Positions 8,071 through 16,910 of a stretch of 64,000 bases of DNA are shown piece after piece. Under the pieces are notes generated by a model, which was given only the letters and a program-made list of their open reading frames with translations, searched no databases and had not been told where the DNA came from. Location: contig NZ_LMHY01000027.1 of the NCBI RefSeq assembly GCF_001429045.1, forward strand, positions 186,001 to 250,000, read 5' to 3'. Position numbers and translations under genes: made by a program. This DNA is from Pseudomonas sp. Root71. GTDB taxonomy: Bacteria > Pseudomonadota > Gammaproteobacteria > Pseudomonadales > Pseudomonadaceae. The first letter of the stretch is position 1, and each line of letters opens with the position of its first letter.

Positions 8071-8931
8071 ATGAACAAGCGTCTGTTTCTCCTCGGCCAG
8101 TACCTGCTGCCCCACAACCTGCTCTCGCGACTGGCCGGCTGCATCGCCGAATGCCGCGTTCGCTGGTTCAAGAATGCCTTTACCGCCTGGTTCGCCAAGC
8201 GTTATCAGGTGGACATGTCCCAGGCGCTGGTCGAAGACCTGACCGCCTACGAGCACTTCAACGCGTTCTTCACCCGTGCATTGAAAGACGGTGCCCGTCC
8301 ATTGGACGAAACCCCTGGCGCGATCCTCAGCCCCGCCGACGGTGCGATCAGCCAGCTCGGCCCGATCGAGCACGGCCGCGTGTTCCAGGCCAAGGGCCAC
8401 AGCTTCAGCGTGCTGGAACTGTTGGGTGGCGATGCGGCAAATGCTGCGCCGTTCATGGGTGGTGACTTCGCGACCATCTACCTGTCGCCGAAGGACTACC
8501 ACCGCGTGCACATGCCGCTGGCCGGCACCCTGCGCGAGATGGTCTACATCCCGGGCCGTCTGTTCTCGGTCAACCAGACCACCGCTGAAAACGTTCCGGA
8601 ACTGTTCGCCCGCAACGAGCGCGTGGCGTGCATTTTCGACACCGAGCGCGGGCCTATGGCCGTGGTGCTGGTGGGCGCGATGATCGTGGCGTCGATTGAA
8701 ACGGTGTGGGCCGGCCTGGTCACGCCGCCGAAGCGCGAGCTGAAAACCTTCCGCTACGACGAAGCCGCGCGCGCGCCGATCCACCTGGAAAAAGGTGCGG
8801 AGCTGGGACGCTTCAAACTGGGTTCGACCGCTGTCGTGCTGTTCGGGCCGGATCAGGTGAAGTGGGCTGAAGAAATGACCGCCGGTACTGCGGTGCAGAT
8901 GGGTCAGGGCATGGGCCTGCCAAAGGCCTGA
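8071..8931 (+). CDS. psd: Phosphatidylserine decarboxylase proenzyme
   Basis: This 286-residue inner-membrane enzyme makes phosphatidylethanolamine from phosphatidylserine. The LGST self-cleavage motif is present, with cleavage expected between Gly251 and Ser252 to give the pyruvoyl group. Earlier conserved stretches LSPADG and DYHRVHMP are intact. The length fits the short proteobacterial Psd. It follows rhdA closely on the same strand and converges with serB across a REP pair. Confidence 0.96.
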   Translation: MNKRLFLLGQYLLPHNLLSRLAGCIAECRVRWFKNAFTAWFAKRYQVDMSQALVEDLTAYEHFNAFFTRALKDGARPLDETPGAILSPADGAISQLGPIEHGRVFQAKGHSFSVLELLGGDAANAAPFMGGDFATIYLSPKDYHRVHMPLAGTLREMVYIPGRLFSVNQTTAENVPELFARNERVACIFDTERGPMAVVLVGAMIVASIETVWAGLVTPPKRELKTFRYDEAARAPIHLEKGAELGRFKLGSTAVVLFGPDQVKWAEEMTAGTAVQMGQGMGLPKA

Positions 8932-8947
8932 TCTGTAGAGATCTAAT

Positions 8948-9035
8948 GTGGGAGCGAGCTTGCTCGCGATTGCATAGTGTCAGTCGACATCTTCGTTGAC
9001 TGATACACCGCTATCGCGAGCAAGCTCGCTCCCAC
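8948..9035. repeat. REP pair (REPIN), GAGCGAGCTTGCTCGCGA family
   Basis: Two inverted copies of a roughly 23-nt unit (8948-8970 and 9013-9035) flank a short spacer between the convergent genes psd and serB. Such pairs form a cruciform or RNA hairpin and are mobilised by RAYT transposases acting in trans. Confidence 0.9.
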
Positions 9036-9050
9036 ATTTATTTGTGGTGC

Positions 9051-10265
9051 CTAGAGCTGGCCGTCGCGATCGCGGAAGCCCAGCAGATACAGCACGCCGT
9101 CCAGGCCCAGAGTCGAAATCGCCTGCTTGGCCGACTGCTTCACCAGCGGCTTGGCACGGAACGCCACGCCCAACCCGGCAATCGCCAGCATCGGCAAGTC
9201 ATTGGCACCGTCGCCGACCGCAATGGTCTGCTCCAGGCGCAAGCCTTCCTTGTGTGCCAGTTCCTTCAGCAAATCCGCCTTGCGCTGCGCATCGACAATC
9301 GGCTCGACCGCCACGCCGGTGACTTTGCCGTCGACCACTTCCAGTTCGTTGGCGAACACGTAGTCGATACCCAGCCTGGCCTGCAATTGCTTGGCGAAGT
9401 AGGTGAAGCCACCTGACAGAATCGCGGTCTTGTAGCCCAGGCGCTTGAGTTCGGCGAACAGGGTTTCAGCACCTTCGGTCAGGCGCAGCGAGGCGCCGAT
9501 GGAGTCCAGCACATTGACGTCCAGCCCCTTGAGCAAGGCCAGGCGTTCCTTGAAGCTGGCGCGAAAATCCAGTTCGCCGGCCATCGCCCGCTCGGTGATT
9601 TCCGACACTTTGTCGCCGACGCCTGCAGCCTTGGCCAGTTCATCGATCACTTCGGCTTCGATGAGCGTTGAATCCATGTCGAACACAGCCAGGCGACGGT
9701 TGCGACGGAACAGCGAATCTTCCTGGAAGGCAATATCGACATTCAGTTCCTGGGCAACGCTGAGGAATTCGGCACGCAGCGCCTGCGGATCAGCCGCTTC
9801 GCCACGCACGGAAAACTCGATGCAGCCCTTGCCCTTGTCGGCCGGCGTGTCCAGCGGCATGCGCCCGGACAGACGATCGATGTGGTCGATGTTCAGGCCA
9901 TATTTGGCGGTGATCGAACTCACGGCCTGCAACTGCCCGGCCGTCACCTTGCGGGTCAACAGGGTCACGATGTGGCGTTTTTTGCCCTGGTTGCCGACCC
10001 ACTGCTGGTAATCCTCTTCGGACACCGGCGTGAAACGCACCTGTTGATCGAGCTCATAGCCCTTGAACAGGATGTCCTTGAGCACGGACCTGCCTTGTTC
10101 GGTGTCGGGAATTTCAACCAGGATACCGAACGACAAGGTGTCGTGGATCACCGCCTGACCGATGTCGAGAATGTTCACACCACCCTGGGCCAGAACGCCG
10201 GTAATGGCCGCAGTCAGACCCGGACGGTCGACTCCCGTGATGTTTATCAGGACGATTTCGCGCAA
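9051..10265 (-). CDS. serB: Phosphoserine phosphatase SerB
   Basis: This 404-residue enzyme catalyses the last step of serine synthesis. Two ACT-type regulatory regions lie at about 1-80 and 95-175. The HAD phosphatase core follows, with the nucleophile Asp196 in DMDST, and later the metal-binding GDGANDLPML. The N-terminus MREIVLINITGVDRPG is a typical ACT start. The double-ACT form is normal for Pseudomonas. It diverges from the Smp-like gene, the same neighbour pair seen in E. coli (smp-serB). Confidence 0.96.
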   Translation of the reverse strand: MREIVLINITGVDRPGLTAAITGVLAQGGVNILDIGQAVIHDTLSFGILVEIPDTEQGRSVLKDILFKGYELDQQVRFTPVSEEDYQQWVGNQGKKRHIVTLLTRKVTAGQLQAVSSITAKYGLNIDHIDRLSGRMPLDTPADKGKGCIEFSVRGEAADPQALRAEFLSVAQELNVDIAFQEDSLFRRNRRLAVFDMDSTLIEAEVIDELAKAAGVGDKVSEITERAMAGELDFRASFKERLALLKGLDVNVLDSIGASLRLTEGAETLFAELKRLGYKTAILSGGFTYFAKQLQARLGIDYVFANELEVVDGKVTGVAVEPIVDAQRKADLLKELAHKEGLRLEQTIAVGDGANDLPMLAIAGLGVAFRAKPLVKQSAKQAISTLGLDGVLYLLGFRDRDGQL

Positions 10266-10400
10266 GGCGCACCCCCGCAGGTGGAAAAAAACCGCATTCT
10301 ACCCACTTTCAGTGACCATCGGGCACCGTGAGCGCTTTGACGGTCTAGGGCCTGTCGCTATACTGCGCGTCAACTCCACGGACAAAAGAGCCGAGCTCAA

Positions 10401-11918
10401 GTGAACCGGCCTACGCCAGTAAAAACCGACAACTTCTTCCTGCTGATCTTCCGGGCACTGCGTCACCGCCGTGTACCGATTGCATTGCGCATCGCCAGCC
10501 ATAACGTGATCCTGGTCGCCCTGGCCCTGGTCATCTATGCCGGTGTGATGGGCCTGCAGTTCAAGCAGGCCATGCACGAGCAGGCGGATGCGCTGGGCGA
10601 AAGCCTGACCACGCAGACGGCCACCTCGGCCACCGAGCTGTTGGTGTCCAATGACATCCTCAGCCTCAATGTGCTGCTCAATAACCTGACCAAGAACAAG
10701 CTGGTGGCCCACGCCGCCATCTACAGCCCGGACAACCGCATCCTCGCCGAATCCGGCCAGCGTCCCAAGCATGGCCTGCTGGGCGAAGCCGAGGGCATGT
10801 ACCAGAGCAAGATCACCTTCCAGGACGTGACTGCCGGGCAATTGCGCATCAGCCTGGACATGGACCAGTTCCAGCAGCCGATGACCATCAGCCTGCAAAG
10901 CATGGGCATTCTGAGCGCCATCCTGCTGGCTTTGTCCCTGGCCCTGAGCCTGCGCATGGGGCGTTATCTCTCAACGCCACTGCTGCAATTGCGGGTATGG
11001 CTGCGCAATATCGACGAATACACCCCGGCCACCGACCGCCAGGACGAAATCGGCGACCTGGCGCGCCAGCTGCACGCCAACTTCGCCCCGGAGCCCGCCC
11101 CTGTGCCGGAACCGGAGCCGGAATTCGACGACATGGATGACGAGGCCGACCCGGCCTTCGAAGTCCGTAACCTGCGCGACCCGAGTTTCGACGAGAGCCG
11201 TCCGGTAGCGGCGCTCAAACCAGCGCCACGGCAGATCGTCAGCACCGTCGAAGACGACGATGATGAAGACCCGTTCGCCGATCTGCGCGACGAGTCGCTC
11301 GACAGCGCCCCACAACCGGTGGTTCGCAAGCCCACGCCGAACGTGCCGCAACACAGCGCGGTGCTGGCGGTGCAACTGGGCTCCCAGGAGCAACTGCGTC
11401 GCCTGCCGCGGGCACGTCTTGAAGAACTGCTCGAACGCTATCGCGATTGCCTCGACCAGGCCGCCTCGCTGTATCAGGGCGAAGTAGAGACCTTGAACGA
11501 TGGCAGCACGTTGATGCTGTTCCACACAGAAGACAGCGGCGACGATTACCTGACCAACGCCATCTGCTGTGGCGAACTGCTGCGGGCCCTGGGCCACCAG
11601 TTGCAGATCGAAGTCGCGGACAGTGGCATCACCCTGCAATTGCAACTGGGCCTGACCCTGGGCGACGAACTGTTCGGCCTGAGCCAGATCGACCTGCTGC
11701 TGACCGATCCCGCCCAGGACGCCCTGGCCCTGTCGCAACACAGCCGCAACCTGCTGCTGGTGGAGCGCAAGATCAGTGACGACGCGTTGATCCGCCAGCG
11801 CGCACGGATCCGCCCGATTGCCAGCCCTGAGGGGGCTTGCTGCGTGGAGCGGTTGATGGAGCCGTATCCATCGATGCTGGAGCGGCAATTGGCGCGGATG
11901 CATGAGCGCCGCGCGTAG
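10401..11918 (+). CDS. Smp/YtjB (AhpA)-like membrane protein with degenerate cyclase-like C-terminus
   Basis: This 505-residue protein starts at GTG 10401. It has a membrane helix at about 34-50, a periplasmic segment, a second helix at about 172-188 and a HAMP-like stretch. This N-terminal half fits the SMP_2 family. An acidic, Pro-rich linker (about 230-320) follows. The last 170 residues resemble a nucleotide-cyclase-like fold without an obvious full set of catalytic residues. The gene diverges from serB as E. coli smp does, supporting orthology. The -10-like TATACT at about 10358 may be its promoter. Function is unknown. Confidence 0.75.
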   Translation: MNRPTPVKTDNFFLLIFRALRHRRVPIALRIASHNVILVALALVIYAGVMGLQFKQAMHEQADALGESLTTQTATSATELLVSNDILSLNVLLNNLTKNKLVAHAAIYSPDNRILAESGQRPKHGLLGEAEGMYQSKITFQDVTAGQLRISLDMDQFQQPMTISLQSMGILSAILLALSLALSLRMGRYLSTPLLQLRVWLRNIDEYTPATDRQDEIGDLARQLHANFAPEPAPVPEPEPEFDDMDDEADPAFEVRNLRDPSFDESRPVAALKPAPRQIVSTVEDDDDEDPFADLRDESLDSAPQPVVRKPTPNVPQHSAVLAVQLGSQEQLRRLPRARLEELLERYRDCLDQAASLYQGEVETLNDGSTLMLFHTEDSGDDYLTNAICCGELLRALGHQLQIEVADSGITLQLQLGLTLGDELFGLSQIDLLLTDPAQDALALSQHSRNLLLVERKISDDALIRQRARIRPIASPEGACCVERLMEPYPSMLERQLARMHERRA

Positions 11919-11958
11919 GAGCTGCCGAAGGCTGCGATCTTTTAGCCTTTGAGCCTGC

Positions 11959-11994
11959 AAGCCCGTAGATGAGCGATCGCCTGCGGGCTTTTTT
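11959..11994 (+). terminator. Terminator after the Smp-like gene
   Basis: AAGCCCGTAG (11959-11968) pairs with CTGCGGGCTT (11981-11990) at nine of ten positions and is followed by a T run. It lies 40 nt after the Smp-like stop. Confidence 0.8.
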
Positions 11995-12011
11995 GTGGCC
12001 TGCTCTGGCCT

Positions 12012-12104
12012 CTTCGCGGGCAAGCCCGCTCCCACAGGGGACGTGGTCGTACACAAGATCTGTGTTCACAGAGATAATTGTGGGAGCGGGCTTGCTCCGG
12101 GCGG
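12012..12104. repeat. Diverged REP pair
   Basis: A CTTCGCGGGCAAGCCCGCTC unit (from 12012) faces an inverted GTGGGAGCGGGCTTGCTCCG unit (from about 12081). Both are variants of the GAGC...GCTC REP family. Together with the terminators on either side it fills the convergent gap between the Smp-like gene and the PqiC-type lipoprotein gene (11919-12203), where no gene is seen. Confidence 0.75.
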
Positions 12105-12157
12105 CGTTCCGACGAAGAGGCCGGAACTGACGCCAGATATCTCCATCCTGCAGAAAC

Positions 12158-12187
12158 AACAAAGCCCGCATCTATGCGGGCTTTGTT
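12158..12187. terminator. Terminator for the PqiC-like gene (bidirectional)
   Basis: AACAAAGCCCGCAT (12158-12171) pairs perfectly with ATGCGGGCTTTGTT (12174-12187). It lies 17 nt beyond the lipoprotein stop and has T-rich flanks on both strands. Confidence 0.8.
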
Positions 12188-12203
12188 TCAAATCCATCCA
12201 GCC

Positions 12204-12917
12204 TTAGAAGCGGAACACTTCCATATCCGTACGAATCGGCGCGGCCATCGGGATCTTCGGCTGCTTTTCCTGTTCTACCGCAGGTGCTGGCGCCTTGGCT
12301 GCCGGCTTGCGCGGGGCTTCGGCGATCGGCGGCTGATTGGCCAGGGGCTTGAGCGCCACCGACAATTGCTCGGCCAGGCGTTGCAACAACACGCCCTGTG
12401 CCTGGACCTGAGCCGCCGTGGTACCGGCATGCTGTTCCTGCAAATGGATGATGCGGTTGTCGCGGACCTGCCCGCGACGGTCGATCAGGCGCCATTGCGC
12501 GTCGAGGATCGCCGGCTGTTTTTCACCCGAATCCAGGCGCGTGATAGTCAGCAGGACCTGGACGTCCGGTGTAAAGCCCAGTGTTGCCGGGGCCAGCACT
12601 ACGCGCTGGCTGTCCAGGCGACCTGCGACCTGACGCAGTAGCAGTTGATCGATATCCGACGAAAGGCTGCCAGCCCAACGACCGTCGGTCGAGGCTTGCA
12701 GGCTGCCATCGGGCTGGCGCTGCAACAGGGTTTCGCGTTGCAGGTAGTCGGCCACGGTCACAGGCCCCAACAAAACCGCCATGCCCGCGTTCTGTGCGGG
12801 CTGAACCGGACTACCCGCGTCCAGCTGATACAACGACACCGGTTGGTGAACGCTGCAACCCGCCAGGCCAAGAACGCCGGCGAGCAAAAGAATAAAAGGA
12901 AGGCGCAGAGCAGTCAT
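12204..12917 (-). CDS. PqiC-type outer-membrane lipoprotein (ABC-transport auxiliary family)
   Basis: This 237-residue lipoprotein starts at ATG 12917. The signal peptide MTALRLPFILLLAGVLGLAG is followed by the lipidated Cys21. The body (about 25-190) has the YQLDAG...VLLGPVTVADYLQR pattern of the PqiC/DUF330 family, which works with MCE-domain lipid transport systems. The C-terminus (190-237) is a low-complexity Ala/Pro/Lys tail ending EVFRF. No pqiA or pqiB gene is next to it. The upstream in-frame extension to 13046 is rejected because the signal peptide begins at 12917. Confidence 0.82.
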   Translation of the reverse strand: MTALRLPFILLLAGVLGLAGCSVHQPVSLYQLDAGSPVQPAQNAGMAVLLGPVTVADYLQRETLLQRQPDGSLQASTDGRWAGSLSSDIDQLLLRQVAGRLDSQRVVLAPATLGFTPDVQVLLTITRLDSGEKQPAILDAQWRLIDRRGQVRDNRIIHLQEQHAGTTAAQVQAQGVLLQRLAEQLSVALKPLANQPPIAEAPRKPAAKAPAPAVEQEKQPKIPMAAPIRTDMEVFRF

Positions 12918-13098
12918 CGTCCCATCCAGGTGATCGCAAAAAGGCTGATCACAGTGAAAATACTCAATAAATATGAAGAACGCGCGGCAGTGCCGGCGCT
13001 TGAAAGGCCATATCATCCGTGAATATGCGTTCCGACTCCAGCGCAAAGCGCCGAACTACGGGTTAAATCGTAGATCGGCGCCTCAAACTCGCGTTCTT

Positions 13099-13132
13099 CG
13101 GTCAACTGAACGCAGTAGCGCTCAGTTGACCG
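13099..13132. repeat. Inverted repeat spanning the parC stop codon
   Basis: CGGTCAACTGA (13099-13109) is repeated exactly in inverse at 13122-13132, and the right arm contains the parC stop codon. No T tract follows, so it is not a standard terminator. It could protect the mRNA 3' end. The rest of the 12918-13121 gap shows nothing else I can name. Confidence 0.6.
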
Positions 13133-15392
13133 GGCTTTCGACGAGTAGCGCATCTACCCGCTGGAAGCCCCGCGGCAACTTATTGCCACGACGACCACGT
13201 TCACCCTTGTAGTGTTCGAGATCGTCCGTTTTCAGTGACAAGGTACGTTTCCCGGCCTGCAACACCAGTGTTGCACCGTCCGGCAATACGGCGATGTCCG
13301 TCACATACTCTTCACGACTGGCCACTCGTTCACCGGGGATCCCGATGATCTTGTTGCCTTTGCCCTTACCTAATTGTGGCAGGTCGCTGATCTTGAATAT
13401 CAGCAGGCGACCTTCGGTCGTCACCGACGCCAGCCAGTTCTGCTCACGATCGGCCACAGGGCGCGGCAGCATGACCTTGGCGTTGTTCGGCAGGCTCAAC
13501 AGGGCCTTGCCCGCCTTGTTCTTGGCTTGCAGGTCTTCACCCTTGACCACGAAACCGTAGCCGGCGTCGGAGGCAATCACGTACAACGCGTCGTCTTCGG
13601 GCATCAACACGCATTCGAAACTCGCCCCTGGCGGCGGCGTCAGGCGACCGGTCAGCGGTTCGCCCTGGCCACGGGCCGACGGCAAGGTGTGGGCGGCCAC
13701 CGAATAACTGCGTCCGGTGGAGTCGATAAACACGGCAAACTGGTTGGAGCGCCCGGCTGCCAGCGCCTTGAAACCGTCCCCGGCCTTGTAGGAAAGCCCG
13801 GTGGCGTCGATTTCGTGGCCTTTGGCGGAGCGAATCCAGCCTTTTTCCGACAGCACCACCGTCACTTTCTCGTTCGGCAGCAGATCGTGCTCGGTCAGGG
13901 CCTTGGCTTCGGCACGCTCGACGATAGGCGACCGACGGTCATCGCCGTAGGTTTCAGCGTCCTTGATCAGTTCGCTGCGCACCAGTTTTTTCAACTTGGC
14001 TTCGCTACTGAGCAGGGCTTGTAGCTTGGCTTGTTCCTTGAGCAGTTCATCCTGCTCGGCACGCAGCTTCATCTCTTCCAGTCGCGCCAACTGACGCAGA
14101 CGGGTATCGAGAATGTAGTCGGCCTGGATTTCGCTCAGGGCGAAACGCTCGATCAGCGCGGCTTTCGGGTGTTCCTCGGTACGGATGATGTGGATCACTT
14201 CATCCAGGTTGAGGTAGGCAATCAACAAACCGTCCAACAGGTGCAGGCGACGCTCGACCTTGTCGAGGCGGAATTGCAGGCGACGACGCACGGTCTGCAC
14301 CCGGAACTCCAGCCATTCGACCAGCAGCGCCCGCAGGTTCTTCAGCTGCGGCTTACCGTCCAGGCCGATGATATTGATGTTGACCCGGTAGCTCGACTCC
14401 AGCTCGGTGCTGGCGAACAGGTGCTGCATCAGGGCATCGTGGTCGAAGTTTTTTCGCGCGCCCGGAATGATCACGATCCGGCACGGGTTTTCGTGGTCGG
14501 ATTCGTCACGCAGGTCGGCGATTTGCGGTGCCTTGGACGGCTTGGCCTGCATCATCGCGGCGATCTGCTCAAGCACCTTGGCGCCCGAGACCTGATGTGG
14601 CAGCGCGGTGACGATGATGTCGCCGTCTTCGATGTGATACACGGCGCGCATGCGCACCGAACCGCGACCGGTTTCGTAGATTTTCAGCAGGTCGGCGCGC
14701 GGGGTGATGATTTCCGCTTCGGTCGGGTAGTCCGGGCCCTGGATGTGTTCACAGAGCTGTTCGACCGTGGCCTTGGGCTCGTCGAGCAAACGCACGCACG
14801 CCGTGGCGACTTCCCGCAGGTTGTGCGGCGGAACGTCGGTGGCCATGCCCACGGCGATACCGGTGGTGCCGTTGAGCAGGATATTCGGCAAACGTGCCGG
14901 CAACACCAGCGGTTCGTCGAGGGTACCGTCGAAGTTCGGGCCCCAGTCCGCCGTGCCCTGGCCCAGCTCGCTGAGCAGCACTTCGGAATAACGCGACAGC
15001 CGCGCTTCGGTGTAACGCATGGCGGCGAAGGACTTGGGATCGTCCGGCGCACCCCAGTTGCCCTGGCCGTCGACCAGCGTGTATCGATAGCTGAACGGCT
15101 GGGCCATCAACACCATGGCTTCGTAGCAGGCCGAGTCGCCGTGGGGGTGGAACTTACCGAGCACGTCACCGACGGTACGCGCCGATTTCTTGTGCTTAGA
15201 ATCGGCGTCCAGCCCCAACTCGCTCATCGCATAAATAATGCGGCGCTGTACCGGTTTCAGACCGTCGCCGATATGCGGCAAGGCACGGTCCATGATCACG
15301 TACATGGAGTAGTTGAGGTAGGCATTTTCGGTGAAGTCAGCCAGTGACCGGCGTTCTACACCGTCCAGGCTGAGATCAAGGGAGTCGCTCAT
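13122..15392 (-). CDS. parC: DNA topoisomerase IV subunit A
   Basis: This 756-residue subunit cuts and rejoins DNA to decatenate chromosomes. The winged-helix region contains FHPHGDSACYEAM, with the quinolone-determining Ser87 and Glu91 in the wild-type state. The catalytic Tyr is Tyr127 in AMRYTEARLSRY. A coiled-coil and a C-terminal beta-pinwheel follow. ATG 15392 (MSDSLDLSLDGVERRSL) is preferred over a longer upstream frame because the next gene ends 8 nt away. It is downstream of the retropepsin gene and close to parE. Confidence 0.97.
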   Translation of the reverse strand: MSDSLDLSLDGVERRSLADFTENAYLNYSMYVIMDRALPHIGDGLKPVQRRIIYAMSELGLDADSKHKKSARTVGDVLGKFHPHGDSACYEAMVLMAQPFSYRYTLVDGQGNWGAPDDPKSFAAMRYTEARLSRYSEVLLSELGQGTADWGPNFDGTLDEPLVLPARLPNILLNGTTGIAVGMATDVPPHNLREVATACVRLLDEPKATVEQLCEHIQGPDYPTEAEIITPRADLLKIYETGRGSVRMRAVYHIEDGDIIVTALPHQVSGAKVLEQIAAMMQAKPSKAPQIADLRDESDHENPCRIVIIPGARKNFDHDALMQHLFASTELESSYRVNINIIGLDGKPQLKNLRALLVEWLEFRVQTVRRRLQFRLDKVERRLHLLDGLLIAYLNLDEVIHIIRTEEHPKAALIERFALSEIQADYILDTRLRQLARLEEMKLRAEQDELLKEQAKLQALLSSEAKLKKLVRSELIKDAETYGDDRRSPIVERAEAKALTEHDLLPNEKVTVVLSEKGWIRSAKGHEIDATGLSYKAGDGFKALAAGRSNQFAVFIDSTGRSYSVAAHTLPSARGQGEPLTGRLTPPPGASFECVLMPEDDALYVIASDAGYGFVVKGEDLQAKNKAGKALLSLPNNAKVMLPRPVADREQNWLASVTTEGRLLIFKISDLPQLGKGKGNKIIGIPGERVASREEYVTDIAVLPDGATLVLQAGKRTLSLKTDDLEHYKGERGRRGNKLPRGFQRVDALLVESPVN

Positions 15393-15399
15393 GCGGGCC

Positions 15400-15924
15400 T
15401 CATCGGTTCGTTGTCTGGCGCAGCAGCATGGTGCCACCGCGCTGGGTAAATTCAAGTTTGTTCAGTGCGCTCATGCCGAGCAACACCTGATCGCCGTGCA
15501 GCCCCGGGGCCACCAGTGCGCGTACATCCCGTAGCACGATGTCGCCCAGTTGCAGGCGCTCGATACGGGTGCGATAGCCCTGGCTCAGGCCGTTGGCCGT
15601 GCTCAGGGTCACGCCGAATCCTTCTTCGAGCTTCAAGCGCTTGGCCAGGCCCGCCGGAATCGACACATCGGTCGCCCCGGTATCGAGCATGAAGTCCACC
15701 GGCTGGCCGTTGATCTGGCCGCTGGCGACGAAATGCCCCTGCACATTGCTCACCAGTTTCACCTCGATGAAACCTTCGCCCTGCTCCGAACTGACCACCA
15801 CATTCGGATTTTGCTGACGCGCTTCCCACTGGGCGAAAAACCGCGTGGCCAGAAACAGCGCCGCACACCAGGCCAGCACCATGAACACCCGGCCGATACG
15901 CTGCCCCGGGCTTTGTTGTCTCAT
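15400..15924 (-). CDS. Retropepsin-like aspartic protease, membrane-anchored
   Basis: This 174-residue protein has one N-terminal helix (about 11-31) and a single-domain retropepsin fold. The catalytic motif is MLDTGATD with Asp81. It fits the TIGR02281 family of clan AA bacterial proteases, which act as dimers. The start overlaps the end of the esterase gene by 4 bp (ATGA), and the stop is 7 nt before parC, so it sits inside a parE-side operon. The substrate is unknown. The same gene lies at this place in PAO1. Confidence 0.85.
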   Translation of the reverse strand: MRQQSPGQRIGRVFMVLAWCAALFLATRFFAQWEARQQNPNVVVSSEQGEGFIEVKLVSNVQGHFVASGQINGQPVDFMLDTGATDVSIPAGLAKRLKLEEGFGVTLSTANGLSQGYRTRIERLQLGDIVLRDVRALVAPGLHGDQVLLGMSALNKLEFTQRGGTMLLRQTTNR

Positions 15925-16910
15925 GGCCTGGCACTCCAGCCACCTTCCGGTGCGGCGAAGCGCCAGACCACCGGGCGGACTTCGCCATCGGCGCGCGCGC
16001 CGAAGTTATTGTCGACACCGATCCAGGCGCCATCGGCATCCACGATCAACGCTTCTTCCAGCCCGTAGTTCTGTGAATAACGACGGCTCTCCTCCAACAA
16101 CTCGGCGGCGTACGACCAGCAGCGCTCGACCTTGGCCGTCTGCGCATCCCGGCGACAGATCTGGAAGGCATTGCGGTCAAGGGTGAACAGCTTGCCGTTG
16201 AACAGCGACAGGTCAGAAAAATCCCGCGGGACAGGCTTGGCACGGGGAAACTGCTCGGGCTGCATTTCCATGCCCGCCTCGCTCAGCAGCACGCAACCAC
16301 CGTCGCAATCCCACAACGTCTGCTGGCGCTTGATCATCAGTAACCCCCGGCCTTGACGCTCGGCGGCGAGCCACATCCGATCCCCCGCCGGATTGATCAC
16401 CAGCCCTTCGAACAGCGCATTGAATTGCAACAGCAGGCCTCTGGCCCGTGCCTCGCGAACCATCATCGGCGAAATTTTAAGCCAGGTGGCAGGCCCCGTT
16501 GGCGGCACTTGCAAGACAGCGGCATGGCCTTCGCTGACGATGTAGCGATTGCCGGCGCTGTCACAGGTGATGCCTTCGAAGTCCAGATCGCCGCCACGCA
16601 CGAACGAAGCCCCCCAGACGCGAGACTTCAGCCCCCAGGGTAAACCGCTGTCCGGTACCGTCGGTACGTCGATGTGCACCGTTTGTGCCTGCCACACGGA
16701 TTCGCGGGTATCGAGGCGGTAGATCTGGCCATCGTCGCGGTCGGAAACCGCCCACAGGTCATTGCCGCACTGCGCCAGCCCGGACAGGTTGCCGCCGCGC
16801 ATGCCGTCGATGACATGCCCGGACAACACGCGCAGCTGTGGCGCCGGCTCGGCGGATACCGTAATCGACGTCAGCAGCAACCCACAGGCCAGGGCAAAGC
16901 CCAGACGCAT
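15921..16910 (-). CDS. Secreted esterase-like / phytase-family beta-propeller protein
   Basis: This 329-residue protein has a signal peptide MRLGFALACGLLLTSITVSA cleaved near residue 20, so it is exported. The mature part fits the esterase-like-activity-of-phytase family, with repeated strands such as LSGLAQCGNDLWAVSDRDDGQIY and DFEGITCD. The true reaction is not established. It begins at the last base of parE (overlap at 16910) and overlaps the retropepsin gene by 4 bp, so parE, this gene, the protease and parC form one transcription unit. Confidence 0.8.
   Translation of the reverse strand: MRLGFALACGLLLTSITVSAEPAPQLRVLSGHVIDGMRGGNLSGLAQCGNDLWAVSDRDDGQIYRLDTRESVWQAQTVHIDVPTVPDSGLPWGLKSRVWGASFVRGGDLDFEGITCDSAGNRYIVSEGHAAVLQVPPTGPATWLKISPMMVREARARGLLLQFNALFEGLVINPAGDRMWLAAERQGRGLLMIKRQQTLWDCDGGCVLLSEAGMEMQPEQFPRAKPVPRDFSDLSLFNGKLFTLDRNAFQICRRDAQTAKVERCWSYAAELLEESRRYSQNYGLEEALIVDADGAWIGVDNNFGARADGEVRPVVWRFAAPEGGWSARP

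Noticed and set aside
8948..9035. Considered as CRISPR array or phage attachment site
   Set aside because: Only two inverted units with no regular spacers and no integrase nearby; it fits REP.
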